Made by a program: the position numbers and the translations under genes
In this document: piece by piece, positions 9,013 to 17,916 of the stretch
How positions within the stretch are numbered: the first letter of the stretch is position 1
Layout of the letters: each line of letters opens with the position of its first letter
From: Methylobacterium sp. R2-1
GTDB taxonomy: Bacteria > Pseudomonadota > Alphaproteobacteria > Rhizobiales > Beijerinckiaceae
Length of the DNA: 64,000 nucleotides
Assembly (NCBI RefSeq): GCF_014191355.1
Contig: NZ_JACHWM010000006.1
Span: 248,001 to 312,000 of the forward strand
Reading direction: 5' to 3'
The notes under the pieces: model-generated
Databases searched by the model: none
What the model saw: the letters and a program-made list of their open reading frames with translations, nothing else
What the model was told of the DNA's origin: nothing

Positions 9013-9388
9013 AGGGTAGACCGCGCGATCCAAATTTTATCAGGTCGCGATCAACTTGCCGGAATTGTCGGGGGCTGTTGTCGGATGCGGCGGCAAGCCG
9101 AGTTGCTACTCGAAGCCAGCGTGGCGACTCGCGGTGGAAGCCCACACGAGGGTTCTGGCAATGACCGTCGAGCCTCTGCAACAGCGTCTCGCCGAACTCT
9201 GTCAGCGCTGTTCGGCGCCGTGCGGGCCTCCTGAAGTAGATGCCCTGAACGACTAGCCTCGCTTCATGCTCTGCGCAGGCCTCCAATCTCGCGGACTCGA
9301 TCCCTCGTGCTCGCAGAGTACAAACTCCGATTGCTCAAGCTGCCAGGCTTTCCGTCGACGCTGACTGACACTGGGTCCTTCCAGGATC
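9013..9388. other. Stretch with no supportable gene
   Basis: No frame here shows a motif or convincing start. I see no repeats or terminators. Confidence 0.45.
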
Positions 9389-9655
9389 TCACGGCGCAAC
9401 CCTGCGGCGGGCGGGCTTTTTGGCCGTCGTATCCACGGGGGGGGGCGGCAGGGCTCCAGGGCCTAGGATACGACGGACCTCGTCCTCCAGATCTCCTCGC
9501 CGGCTCTCCAGGATCTCCCGTGCCACGTCCGACATCGATATGCGCCGCGAAGGATTCGCCAGGGAGCGAGCGGCGGCGGCGCTACGCAGTAGGTCCCGCA
9601 ACTCGGCCGGCAGCACGAACGCGGTCGTCAGCATGTTCCGCTTGGCCTCGGCCAT
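9389..9655 (-). CDS. Small ribbon-helix-helix-like protein
   Basis: An 88-residue protein starting MAEAKRNMLTTAFVLPAELR. A short beta strand (TTAFVLP) followed by two helices (AELRDLLRSAAAAR and ISMSDVAREILESRRGDL) fits an RHH/CopG-type DNA-binding fold; the tail is Pro/Lys/Arg-rich. A strong ribosome binding site (GGAGGAGGGG) sits 8 bases before ATG 9653-9655, which fixes the start even though the frame stays open further upstream. It is divergent from the ParA-like operon at 10064 and may repress it (inference). No toxin partner is visible. Confidence 0.75.
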   Translation of the reverse strand: MAEAKRNMLTTAFVLPAELRDLLRSAAAARSLANPSRRISMSDVAREILESRRGDLEDEVRRILGPGALPPPPVDTTAKKPARRRVAP

Positions 9656-10063
9656 ATCGTTTACCCCTCCTCCCTCGACGGAGCCCGTTCGATCGTTGCG
9701 TCCGCCTCGTCCCAGGAACCTATGGGACCATAATTGACGAAGAGCGAAAGGATGCTCGACCGAGGTGCCGCTTCTAGCACGTGCCGCCGCACGCAACGAG
9801 CGAAGGATCGGGCCCGACTCGAAGCTCCGTACGGCCAAGGACATTGCGCCGTCGTCAAGGGAGCTCGGAAGGATTCCGGGCCCGTCCGATCGCGGCACCG
9901 CATCGGCTGAGAGCTGCGGGGCCGCAAAGTCCCGAGCGTTAACCATGGCGGGCGGTAATCGACCCATTTTGAGAAAACAGTCTCGACTATCATTGAGTCA
10001 GTGACATATTGATTCATGGACCGTGAGCATTGCCGCGGCGCCAGTGGATCAGGGGAGTCGCTA
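9656..10063. other. Divergent intergenic region
   Basis: This 408-base region separates the RHH gene (-) from the ParA-like operon (+). The last 100 bases before the operon are distinctly AT-richer (9960-10020) and probably hold its promoter. No coding frame is convincing. Confidence 0.45.
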
Positions 10064-11110
10064 ATGAGTATCGTTACGGCCTTCTTCGGGGCGGACGGCC
10101 GAGCCGCCACCGCGCACGCATCCCTCCTTCTCGCCTACGGGCTCGCACTGACAGGTCGGCCCACGACGCTGATCCGGGTGGTCGGCGAGTTCGACGGGAT
10201 GGCCCGCTTCCGGACCGGGCTGCCGCGTGCCCTGGAGATCGTGGAGTACCGCACGGACGCGCCGGACCTCGCCGGGATCGGGATCGACGCGCACCTCACG
10301 GCCGCGCTACGGGCCGGGCAGCGGGTCGTATTGGACATGCCCCAGGCAGCGCTGTCGGATCCGGGCTTGCGGGAGCGGATCACCCTCCCCGTCCTGCTCG
10401 TCGGACCGACCGCGCTCGACGAAAGCTTGGCCGCTCAGGTCCTGCGGGACGTGGAGGCTCTCGTGTCCCGCACGTCGTCTCCCGACTGCCGTGTCGCGCC
10501 GCTGTGGCTGCTGGGATGCGGCCGTTCCGGAACAGATGCTGCGGCGACGTTCGAGGCAGCCATGCGCCAGGCATGTGACGCGGAGGGTGCGTCCCAGCCG
10601 GTTCGAGCCCTGCCGCTGACGCTGCCGGGCATCGGTAGGTCGGAGGCGGATGCGCTGGCACGCGGAACGCCGGGCGCCTCCCTGCTGCGACGGGCGATTC
10701 TCAACCTGGCGGCCTTGGAGGTGGCCGCGGCGGACCCGTTCGTGCCTGCCATCGACCGCACCGCCTTCGTGCGGGTCGCCACCGACCATCCGGGACCGGG
10801 CACCGCCGACGACCGGTCGCTGCAGGAGCGCCTGCACGATCTCGCCGACGCCCTGGCGGGGCTGGAGGGGAGCGGCGGCGTGCCGGCGCCGGAAGACCTG
10901 GCCGAGGCGCCGGTCCTCGACGACTTCGCGTTCGTCCCCGACCCGCGCGCGCGGATCATGCGGGGAGTCGTCCAGGGTCATCCGAACTGGCCGGCCCCCC
11001 GGGTCGTGACGACCTCCCAGGTCTTCGCGACGGATGGCCGGACGTGGGCGCGCACGCTGTCGAGGGTGTACCGGCTGCGCCGGCCAGAGGGGGATGTCGT
11101 CACGCACTGA
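10064..11110 (+). CDS. ParA/MinD-shaped protein lacking a P-loop
   Basis: A 348-residue protein. It opens MSIVTAFFGADGRAATAHAS and continues LLLAYGLALTGRPTTLIRVV. The layout strand - glycine loop - helix - G-R-P - strand copies the start of ParA/MinD ATPases, but the expected GGVGKT Walker motif is replaced by GADGRAA, so ATP hydrolysis is unlikely. Later strands (VVLDMPQAAL, LPVLLVGPTA, VAPLWLLGCGRSGTDA) keep the order of such a fold. AGGGGAG precedes ATG 10064. The operon continues with 11159 and the AAA+/M41 protease gene. It may be a catalytically dead ParA-like scaffold; this is inference. Confidence 0.6.
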   Translation: MSIVTAFFGADGRAATAHASLLLAYGLALTGRPTTLIRVVGEFDGMARFRTGLPRALEIVEYRTDAPDLAGIGIDAHLTAALRAGQRVVLDMPQAALSDPGLRERITLPVLLVGPTALDESLAAQVLRDVEALVSRTSSPDCRVAPLWLLGCGRSGTDAAATFEAAMRQACDAEGASQPVRALPLTLPGIGRSEADALARGTPGASLLRRAILNLAALEVAAADPFVPAIDRTAFVRVATDHPGPGTADDRSLQERLHDLADALAGLEGSGGVPAPEDLAEAPVLDDFAFVPDPRARIMRGVVQGHPNWPAPRVVTTSQVFATDGRTWARTLSRVYRLRRPEGDVVTH

Positions 11111-11158
11111 GCAGACCGGAGTGACGCTTCCGTGCGACCGCCATCCTCAAGGAGACCG

Positions 11159-11668
11159 ATGATGAACGACGTACCTGAACCCCTGCCCGTCGGCTTCCGG
11201 GCCGCGGGCGTGCGGGCCTCCTCCGGCGCGAGGTTCCGCGGCCTTCCGTTCGCCAGGCCGGGCTCGCCGTCGGACGACGACATCGGGTCGGCCTTGGTGC
11301 TGAGGCTCTGGCGGGTCCACGCGGCTCAGGGGCCTTCGGAGGAGGTCGCCCTCGCAGTGCTGCGCGCCCTGCGGGGCACCGGGGATGGCGACGAGTGGAA
11401 CGACGTCCTCACGCTGCCGGCCGCCGCGGTCGGCTTCGCGATGGAGGTCTTCCACGATCGGGCGATCGACAGCGTGCACGGTGACGTCGCGATGTCCGTT
11501 CTCCTGCTCCACGCGCTGATGGGCGACGCCACTGCCCCGGTGGTCCTCGCCCATGGCCTCGCGGCCCTGGCCCACGGCCATCCGGAGGCAGGCCGCCTGA
11601 TGGCCCTCTCCGATGCCTGGGCACACCGCCTCCACGGTCCGGGCCGGAGCGTGGGAGGTCGGCCGTGA
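11159..11668 (+). CDS. Conserved-looking protein of unknown function
   Basis: A protein of about 169 residues starting MMNDVPEP (ATG 11159 or 11162), with AAGGAG 6-11 bases upstream. No motif is recognised. The sequence is soluble, mostly helical and Ala/Leu/His-rich toward the C-terminus (VLLLHALMGDATAPVVLAHG). It lies between the ParA-like gene (48 bases upstream) and the protease gene, whose frame opens in a GTGA overlap with this stop codon. That tight linkage suggests a shared complex or pathway. Confidence 0.6.
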   Translation: MMNDVPEPLPVGFRAAGVRASSGARFRGLPFARPGSPSDDDIGSALVLRLWRVHAAQGPSEEVALAVLRALRGTGDGDEWNDVLTLPAAAVGFAMEVFHDRAIDSVHGDVAMSVLLLHALMGDATAPVVLAHGLAALAHGHPEAGRLMALSDAWAHRLHGPGRSVGGRP

Positions 11669-11763
11669 GCCATTCGGGAACTCGGGGCGGGCTGGCGCCG
11701 GACATGGATCCAGCACCGGCAGGCAACGCTCGCCTGACGCATGGGGACGAGGGAGGACACGTG

Positions 11764-13845
11764 ATGACACAGGCAGCGGGCAAGCGCCGCGGCGGTTCCC
11801 GCTCGGCGAGGAGCGACCTGGCGGATCGCTTCCTCGAGAGCTTCTCGCTCGGGGGCGTTCGACGCCTCGGCCGGCTGGCTGGACGTTCGCCCGACGTGGA
11901 CGGGGATTCGTCGGACGGCGGTCCGGGCAGGCCGGATCGCCGGGACGGCGTGCCGCCATCCGTCCTCGCCGCCACGGTGGCGCTGGGGCAAGCGCTGGAA
12001 GCCGAGCCTGGGCTGCTCGACGCGGTGCGGTCGGCCGGCGCCATCGCCGTGCTGCGCGTGCCGAGCGCCGGGTGGGTCGAGCCGGTTCGGTCGGCCCTGT
12101 CGGCCTGCGTGATGCCGGGTTTGTCCGTCCAGGACGGCAACTTCGCGGATGCCGCCTCCTTCCACGGGACCGATGGCGGATCCTGCCTCCTCTTCGCACG
12201 TGACGGGACGGATCGGTCGCAACGACCCGACAGGGGTAACAGGGCGATCGCGGCGGCGGTGCAGGCCGGCTGCCCCGTGGTCGGGATCTCGCACGATCCG
12301 GCCCGGTTGCTGCCGGCAGACCTGACGAGGGCCGCGGACGTCCGGCTCGACGTCGGCCCGCTCGGTCCCGCGGAGATCGACCGGGTCGTCTCGTTCGCGA
12401 GCGGCACTGTCCCGACCAGCCTCCTCGCGAGCGACCTTGCACGGCTGTGCGAGCCTTCGGACCTGATGTTGGCGCTGCGTCCCGGGCGAAATCCCGACGC
12501 CGCCGTGGAAGGTCTCGCCACCCTGATCCGGGCGCGGCGCGGCACGGCCGCGCGAGGCGGTCGCGGCTTGGAGCAGATGTTCGGTTACGGCGAGGCGAAG
12601 GCTTGGGGCCTCAGGCTCGCTGCCGAGCTCCGTGCCTGGAGGCAAGGCACCCTGCCCTTCCGCGAAATCGAGGCCGCGCTGCTCTTGTCGGGTCCGCCGG
12701 GCACCGGCAAGTCGCAGTTCGCCGCGGCCGTCGCCACGACGACGGACTTGCCGCTCCATGTCGGGTCCCTCGCCCAGTGGCAGGCAGCGCGCGACGGGCA
12801 CCTGGGACATACCCTGGGCGCCATGCGGGACTTCTTCGACCGGCTCGGCCGTGAGCCCTGCGTGGCCCTGATCGACGAGATCGACAGCGTCGGCGACCGA
12901 TCCAGCTTTTCCTCAAGCCACCGAGATTATTCCACCCAGGTCGTGAACGCGCTGCTCGAATGCTTGTCCAATACATGCTCGGAGCGGGAAGTCGTGCTCA
13001 TCGCGACAACCAACAACCCGCTGCACATCGATCCCGCGATCCTGAGGTCGGGGCGCATCGGGCGGCACATCGCGTTGGCGCTGCCGGGTCCGGACGACCT
13101 GCGCGGCATCATCCGGCAGTACGCGGCGCCGCAGGCGATCGACGACGCCGCGCTGCCGGCGCTCGTCGGGTTGGCCCGCGGCCGGAGTGGCGCGGACATC
13201 GAAGCTGCGGCCCGCACGGCTCGCAGCGTAGCTCGGGCCGCTGGGCGGGAAGTCGGCCCGGACGATCTCGCCTCCGCCTTGGCCGGGGCGGGTCCGGTCC
13301 TGGCCCCCGAATTTCGGATGCGCGTCGCGCTTCACGAGGCCGGGCACGGCGTCGCCGCGATCCGGCAGGGGCGGTCCGGCCCCATCGAGCTCTCAATGCG
13401 CCCGTCTGGAGGCACCGCGCGGATCGGCGGCCCCGAGGGCGTGTCGCTGACGGAGGACGAGCTCGACTCGGACCTCCTCATCCTCCTGGCCGGGCGCGCC
13501 GCCGAGCAGGTCCTTCTCGGCAGCGTGTCCGCCGGAGCGGAAGGCGATCTGCACCGCGCCACCCGCCTCGCCACCCTGATGGAGACACGGCTGGGCTTCT
13601 CGAGGCGGCACCCCCTCGCCGTCCTGGGCGAGGGCGAGGACCTCGACCTCGCGCGGACGCCTTGGCTGATCGAGCCCGTGCACGCGCGGCTGTCGAGCGC
13701 CTACGAGGCCGCACTCGAATTGATCCGCCGTGAGGAGGCGACGGTCAGCCGGATCGGATTGGCGCTCGCCGACCGCGGCTTCCTGGACGACGGAGATCTC
13801 CGTGCCCTCGCCCGGTCTGCCCTGGGCGACGTGGGGATCGCCTGA
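11764..13845 (+). CDS. Soluble FtsH-like AAA+ zinc metalloprotease
   Basis: A 693-residue protein. The N-terminal 280 residues are unassigned. The AAA+ module has Walker A GPPGTGKS (310-317), Walker B ALIDEID (ending 374), sensor TTNNP and an RSGRIGR arginine-finger region. An M41-type peptidase domain follows, with HEAGH at 524-528 and a likely third zinc ligand D595 in AEGDLHRAT. FtsH proteases unfold and degrade proteins with ATP, but they are anchored by N-terminal TM helices; none is visible here, so this should be cytosolic. GGGAGGA upstream supports ATG 11764 (adjacent GTG 11761). The frame is open back to GTG 11665, overlapping the previous gene. Confidence 0.85.
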   Translation: MTQAAGKRRGGSRSARSDLADRFLESFSLGGVRRLGRLAGRSPDVDGDSSDGGPGRPDRRDGVPPSVLAATVALGQALEAEPGLLDAVRSAGAIAVLRVPSAGWVEPVRSALSACVMPGLSVQDGNFADAASFHGTDGGSCLLFARDGTDRSQRPDRGNRAIAAAVQAGCPVVGISHDPARLLPADLTRAADVRLDVGPLGPAEIDRVVSFASGTVPTSLLASDLARLCEPSDLMLALRPGRNPDAAVEGLATLIRARRGTAARGGRGLEQMFGYGEAKAWGLRLAAELRAWRQGTLPFREIEAALLLSGPPGTGKSQFAAAVATTTDLPLHVGSLAQWQAARDGHLGHTLGAMRDFFDRLGREPCVALIDEIDSVGDRSSFSSSHRDYSTQVVNALLECLSNTCSEREVVLIATTNNPLHIDPAILRSGRIGRHIALALPGPDDLRGIIRQYAAPQAIDDAALPALVGLARGRSGADIEAAARTARSVARAAGREVGPDDLASALAGAGPVLAPEFRMRVALHEAGHGVAAIRQGRSGPIELSMRPSGGTARIGGPEGVSLTEDELDSDLLILLAGRAAEQVLLGSVSAGAEGDLHRATRLATLMETRLGFSRRHPLAVLGEGEDLDLARTPWLIEPVHARLSSAYEAALELIRREEATVSRIGLALADRGFLDDGDLRALARSALGDVGIA

Positions 13846-13874
13846 ACCGCTCACCCGCTTCCGCCGGAGGATCC

Positions 13875-14210
13875 ATGGGCAGCGACTACCACGACTACAT
13901 CTCCAGTAACGCGTGGCGCACCAATCCGGCCCGCCTCGCCGAGCTCAGGGCGGCCCGGTTCAAGTGCCGGATTTGCGAGAACGGGCCGCCGACCACCACC
14001 ATCGAGGTCCATCACAGGACTTACGCCCGGATGGGTCGGGAGGAGATCGCCGATCTCTGCACGCTTTGCCGCGACTGCCATCACCTGGTGACGGACGAAC
14101 TGCGGCGGCGTCGCTACCGAAGCCGGCCGGTCGGCGCCGAATCCGCCGCCGACATCCGCTCGCCACTCCTCGGGCGGAGCCTGCGGGAAAGCTGGCGGGA
14201 GGAGTGGTGA
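13875..14210 (+). CDS. HNH-type nuclease-like zinc protein
   Basis: A 111-residue protein with a treble-clef HNH layout: CRIC, then IEVHHRTYARMG, then LCTLCRDCHHLVTD. Two CxxC-type pairs would bind structural zinc, and HH plus the final H would form the beta-beta-alpha metal site. HNH proteins cut DNA, often nicking or acting at phage packaging and repair steps. The start ATG 13875 follows GGAGGATCC. Its stop overlaps the next ATG (TGATG), so the two genes are translationally coupled. Confidence 0.8.
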   Translation: MGSDYHDYISSNAWRTNPARLAELRAARFKCRICENGPPTTTIEVHHRTYARMGREEIADLCTLCRDCHHLVTDELRRRRYRSRPVGAESAADIRSPLLGRSLRESWREEW

Positions 14211-14782
14211 TGGCACATCGTGTCCTCAGTGTCGGCCTCGTCGGCGTGGCCCCCCTGCTCATGCATTCCTCGCGCCTGGTCGATCCACTCGATCCCACCA
14301 AGCGGCGGATCGACCGGCTCGCCCGCCGGCGCTCCAAGACGGATGCCGACCACGAGGAGCTCGCCCGGCTGGAGTGGTATGGCGGCCTTTGGCTGGCGGA
14401 GGGGAGGCCGTGCGTCCCGGCGGAGGCCGTCGAGGCCTGCCTGTCGGAGGCCGCGCGCGCGCGCCGCGCCGGGAAGCGGGTCAAGGCAGGGCTGATGGTT
14501 CCCGCGGCGCCGATCATCCGGCACGAAGGGCCGGAAACGCTCGAAGCGCTGCAGGCCGATGGGCGGTTCACGCTCCGCGTGCCGGTCCAGGTGAACGGCA
14601 AGCGCCTCATGCGGACGAGGCCGAAATTCGACACCTGGTCGCTCGATGTCGAGATCCACTACCTCCCTGGCCTGTTGGATCCCATCGAGATCATCGAGCA
14701 CCTCAAGTTCGCCGGCGACACCGTGGGACTGGGCGATTGGCGGCCGCGCTTCGGCCGGTATCGCGTCGAGATCCCGGCCTGA
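14210..14782 (+). CDS. Phage-like protein of unknown function
   Basis: A 190-residue protein (MAHRVLSVGLVGVAPLLMHS) with the pattern PLLMHSSRLVDPLDP, then TDADHEELARLEWYGGLWLA, VPAEAVEACLSEAARA and finally GDWRPRFGRYRVEI. I recall this layout from uncharacterised proteins of phages and integrated elements, but no activity is established. ATG 14210 overlaps the stop of the HNH gene. The pairing with HNH, excisionase and integrase supports a place in a mobile element. Confidence 0.6.
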   Translation: MAHRVLSVGLVGVAPLLMHSSRLVDPLDPTKRRIDRLARRRSKTDADHEELARLEWYGGLWLAEGRPCVPAEAVEACLSEAARARRAGKRVKAGLMVPAAPIIRHEGPETLEALQADGRFTLRVPVQVNGKRLMRTRPKFDTWSLDVEIHYLPGLLDPIEIIEHLKFAGDTVGLGDWRPRFGRYRVEIPA

Positions 14783-14808
14783 AAGCCGGGGTTGTCGAGC
14801 CATGGCAC

Positions 14809-14905
14809 GGCTAGGCGAGGCCAGGCTTGGCTAGGCAAGGAGGGCGGCCCGTTCTCGGGACGAGCCGCCCGACGGGCACCCCGGAACCGCGATTCCGGGG
14901 TGCCC
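14809..14905. terminator. Direct repeat plus two tandem hairpins
   Basis: Two copies of GGCTAGGCRAGG (14809-14820 and 14829-14840, 20-bp offset) are followed by hairpin 1 (GGGCGGC 14842-14848 with GCCGCCC 14864-14870). Hairpin 2 follows (GGGCACCCCGGAA 14874-14886 with TTCCGGGGTGCCC 14893-14905), a perfect 13-bp stem with a 6-base loop. No T-run follows. It sits between the 10.1-14.8 kb operon and the excisionase-like gene and probably ends that operon's transcript. Confidence 0.6.
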
Positions 14906-14979
14906 CCTTCATGCATCCGCGGGCGGCAAGGGGCGGCCTGCACCGAAAACGCGACTGATCGAAAGCGGGAGCGAGCTTC

Positions 14980-15390
14980 ATGGCCGATATAAACGAAGAC
15001 CATATTGACCTGTACGCACATACAGATCATAACGCTCGAAACGGAGACCGCTTCGCCGCGCGAGTGGAAGAGGCCGCCGTCGGGACAGGGGTCCTGAACC
15101 CGGCGCGGGCGGCGGCGCTGCTCGGGATGAGTCCACGGACCCTGCGCGCACATGTTCGGGCCGGGAACATCGCATGCGTGCGGCTCGGGTTGGGCGAGCG
15201 ACGTCCGCGGCGCGGCTTCCTGCCCGACGATCTCATCGCATTCATGGCCAGGCTCAGGAGGACCGAATGCCCGACGGAAGGTACTCACCGAACCGCACGC
15301 GTCGGGGACGCCTGCATCGTCAGCACGTTCACGCAGCGTCACGCCGCAGGCCGGAGAGGCTCCGGTCGTGGAAGATCGCGCTCACGCTGA
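14980..15390 (+). CDS. Excisionase-like helix-turn-helix protein
   Basis: A 136-residue protein. Residues 39-88 form a MerR/Xis-type winged HTH (VLNPARAAALLGMSPRTLRA, then HVRAGNIACVRL and RGFLPDDLIAFMARL). The Arg-rich tail after about residue 95 looks weakly constrained. GGGAG precedes ATG 14980. It lies 122 bases upstream of the tyrosine integrase, the usual place for the directionality factor that bends attachment-site DNA and favours excision. It could also be a plain regulator of the integrase. Confidence 0.65.
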   Translation: MADINEDHIDLYAHTDHNARNGDRFAARVEEAAVGTGVLNPARAAALLGMSPRTLRAHVRAGNIACVRLGLGERRPRRGFLPDDLIAFMARLRRTECPTEGTHRTARVGDACIVSTFTQRHAAGRRGSGRGRSRSR

Positions 15391-15512
15391 GGCGGCCGGG
15401 CGGCGACCGGAACTCCCGGCTCTCCCGCCGGCACTGAACCGAGTGCCTCCCTCGCCGCGTCCATGCATCGAAGGACGCGGCAGCCAGCATCAGTCTGTAT
15501 CGGAGTAAACCT

Positions 15513-16610
15513 GTGAGTGTATACTTGAGAGGTGATTCGCCGTACTATCACTACGACTTCGAGTACAGAAAGACTCGTCATTACGGGTCGACCGGCCGGA
15601 GTACCCTGGCCGCGGCCCGTGCTTTCGAGAAGGCGAAGCGCGCCGAGGTCAAGGCAGCCGCCGAACTCGGCCATAGCCCGGAACGGATGGTGTTCGATGC
15701 CGCTGCGGGACGCTGGTGGAAGGAGGTCGGACAGTTTCGCGCCGACCCCAACCGGGTGGAGAAGGATATCGCCCGCCTCGTCCAGTGGGTCGGTGCCCAC
15801 ACCCCGCTGGCCTCAATTAACGACGAGATGGTCGCCCGCCTCGTCGCCCGCCGCAGGTTGGATGACCGCAAGGGGCGGCCGGAGCTCGGCCGCATCAAGC
15901 CCTCGACGGTGAACAACACGCTCCTCGATCCTCTCATGGCGATCCTCAATCGGGCGCAAGACCTTTGGGGGGTCCACTTGCCGAACGTGCCTACCTTCCG
16001 CCGGCACGTCCTGCCCGAGAACGAGAGGATCCGCGAGCTGACGGCCGAGGAGGAGCTGCGGTACGCGCGGCATGAGGCCGACGACTACCGTCCTCCGCGG
16101 CTGCTCATGCAGGTGACCGGGTTGCGCGTCACGAACGCATGCAAACTGCGGTGGGAACAGGTCGACCTGGACAGCGGTGTGCTGACGGTCACTCAAAAGG
16201 GAAACCGCGTACATCGCATCCCCATCACCCCGCGCATCCGGTCGATCCTGGAACCATTGCGCGGCCACCACCCGGTATTCGTGTTCACCTACCTGGCCAA
16301 GAAGACCGGGAAGGTGCCGAACATCGACAAGAGGACGCTCGCGGGCGAGCGGTACCCGATCGCCGTGGGTTCGATGCAGTCGAGCGTCAAGCGCACGGTC
16401 AAGAAGGCGGGCATCGTGGATTTCCGGGTCCACGACTTCCGGCACACCGCGGCGACGCGGCTGCTGCGCCGCACTGGCAACCTGAAGGCGGTGCAGGCCT
16501 TGCTCGGACACCGGTCGATCCAGACGACGATGCGATACGCCCATTTCCTGCAGGACGACCTGCGGGCGGCGATGATCCGGGCCGAGGGCGACGATCCGAC
16601 CTTCCACTGA
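15513..16610 (+). CDS. Tyrosine recombinase / integrase
   Basis: A 365-residue integrase with the full catalytic set: R205 (VTGLRVTNACKLRW), K229, H307-x2-R310 (HDFRHTAATRLLR), H333 (LLGHRSIQTTM) and nucleophile Y342 (MRYAH). The N-terminal 60 residues look like an arm-binding domain and residues 60-165 a core-binding SAM-like domain. It should catalyse site-specific integration and excision of the element at 9.4-16.6 kb. The start is GTG 15513 with GGAGT 6 bases upstream. No adjacent tRNA is visible, so the attachment site is not identified. Confidence 0.92.
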   Translation: MSVYLRGDSPYYHYDFEYRKTRHYGSTGRSTLAAARAFEKAKRAEVKAAAELGHSPERMVFDAAAGRWWKEVGQFRADPNRVEKDIARLVQWVGAHTPLASINDEMVARLVARRRLDDRKGRPELGRIKPSTVNNTLLDPLMAILNRAQDLWGVHLPNVPTFRRHVLPENERIRELTAEEELRYARHEADDYRPPRLLMQVTGLRVTNACKLRWEQVDLDSGVLTVTQKGNRVHRIPITPRIRSILEPLRGHHPVFVFTYLAKKTGKVPNIDKRTLAGERYPIAVGSMQSSVKRTVKKAGIVDFRVHDFRHTAATRLLRRTGNLKAVQALLGHRSIQTTMRYAHFLQDDLRAAMIRAEGDDPTFH

Positions 16611-16634
16611 GCCCAGGAGATGCCCCGACATCGG

Positions 16635-16661
16635 GCCCCGGCATCGTGCCGGGGCTCTTTT
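16635..16661. terminator. Rho-independent terminator after integrase
   Basis: GCCCCGGCA (16635-16643), loop TCG, TGCCGGGGC (16647-16655), then TCTTTT. A perfect 9-bp GC stem with a U-tract on the plus strand lies 25 bases after the integrase stop and also separates it from the convergent gene ending at 16678. Confidence 0.85.
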
Positions 16662-16677
16662 CGCGGGTGTCGACGGC

Positions 16678-17916
16678 TCAGGGAGCGAGAGTCGCCAGCG
16701 CGGCGGCGTCCGCCGCGACGGTTGCGGCCTCCTCCCGAGCCACGACAGGCCAGAGCGCCGCGAGGTCGGGCCGCTCCGAGCACTCCGTGAGGGTCCACCG
16801 CCATGCGACGTCATGGGCCAGCGAAGCCATGCGGGACGCCGCGGAGCCGACGGCCATCCGGCGTTTCGAACCCTCGGCAACCGTCGAGAACGCCTGCAGG
16901 ATGCGGACGACATCGGTCGGCGACGGATCAGGCAGGGCCCTTTGCAAGACGACGAGGCGGGCGAATGCCTCGATGGCATCGCTGCCCCACCTCCCTTCGG
17001 CGTCCGCCTGTGCCGCCGCGTCCACGGCGGCAAGGGCGTCGAGGGCGCAGGCCCGGACGTCGTCGACCACGATGTCGGGATCGACTTGGACGACGTCGAA
17101 GTCACAGGTCACCGGCCAATCTGGAAGGCCCCATGCCTTCGAAAGCGCCGCGGCGTGCGCCGAGGCGACCGCCAGCCTCTCGACGGAGAACCTGTGGCTG
17201 CCCTCCCCTATCGCGTGGGCTCGGGAGCGGAGCTCGATGCGCACGCGTGCATCGAACCGGTCGGCGAAGATCATCCAGTAGGGCTCGCAGTCCCAACTCG
17301 GTGAGACCCAGATTTCTCCGTCCACGATCAACAGGGCTTCCGCGAGGTGGGCCGCAGCCTGCTCCTGCCTGACGCACCGGTCGCTGGCTTGCTCCCGAAA
17401 CGGCTGGCGCAGCGGCGGAAGCGATAGCGTTTCGAGAGTGGGTAGGAGCGGTGCAGGTCGGTCCGGGCTCGAATCGGTGGAAAGTGACCGGATCGGGTAA
17501 TCCGAAGTGTTCCATCGCAATGATGCAGATGGGCCGTCTCGCCAGGCAGTGCCGGCTTTTCCGAGATCAGTTTCCAGACTCTCGGTCGTAATGCCCTCCA
17601 CGTTTCCGAGCGGACGATAGAGGCGGCCGGCGAAGCGTCGCCAAGTGACGGTGGCTGGGAAGATGTTGCCGGAGCCGGTCTCGACGCCGGCCCTTCGCCG
17701 AAGGCGGATGGAGGCGGGAGCGTTGGCGGCTTCGGCGTGCCGGATGCGAACCGGCACGAAGTCCCTCAACGTCACCGTTCGACCGATACGGCACCGGCGT
17801 CCGCATACGGTCGCCTCGTAGGCATAGGGCAGGAGCGAGATGCGAGCGGCACCCGGACACTCCGAAGAGCCTGTATCGGCTTCCCTCGTCTCGGCCGATT
17901 TCATGGGCATTCGCAT
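16678..17916 (-). CDS. Protein of unknown function
   Basis: A 412-residue protein that I do not recognise. The start at ATG 17914-17916 (MRMPMKSAETREAD) has GAGG 5 bases upstream. The frame is open to 18132, where Cys pairs (YRCRVC) could hint at a longer zinc-binding N-terminus. The N-terminal third is Arg-rich and beta-like (CRIGRTVTLRDFVPVRIR, AFAGRLYRPLG-type strands). The middle has an acidic/aromatic stretch (LLIVDGEIWVSPSWDCEPYW) followed by FADRFDARVRIELRS. The C-terminal 150 residues are Ala-rich helices. No TM or signal peptide. It lies directly outside the integrase terminator. Confidence 0.55.
   Translation of the reverse strand: MRMPMKSAETREADTGSSECPGAARISLLPYAYEATVCGRRCRIGRTVTLRDFVPVRIRHAEAANAPASIRLRRRAGVETGSGNIFPATVTWRRFAGRLYRPLGNVEGITTESLETDLGKAGTAWRDGPSASLRWNTSDYPIRSLSTDSSPDRPAPLLPTLETLSLPPLRQPFREQASDRCVRQEQAAAHLAEALLIVDGEIWVSPSWDCEPYWMIFADRFDARVRIELRSRAHAIGEGSHRFSVERLAVASAHAAALSKAWGLPDWPVTCDFDVVQVDPDIVVDDVRACALDALAAVDAAAQADAEGRWGSDAIEAFARLVVLQRALPDPSPTDVVRILQAFSTVAEGSKRRMAVGSAASRMASLAHDVAWRWTLTECSERPDLAALWPVVAREEAATVAADAAALATLAP

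Noticed and set aside
9656..9967. N-terminal extension of the RHH gene
   Set aside because: A strong ribosome binding site precedes ATG 9655, and the upstream residues lack any domain character.
11147..12810. Two long minus-strand frames (431 and 494 codons)
   Set aside because: They are Arg/Pro-rich shadows opposite the AAA+/M41 gene and its upstream neighbour, with no motif.
15813..17105. Minus-strand 430-codon frame across the integrase
   Set aside because: Antisense to an integrase with a full catalytic set.
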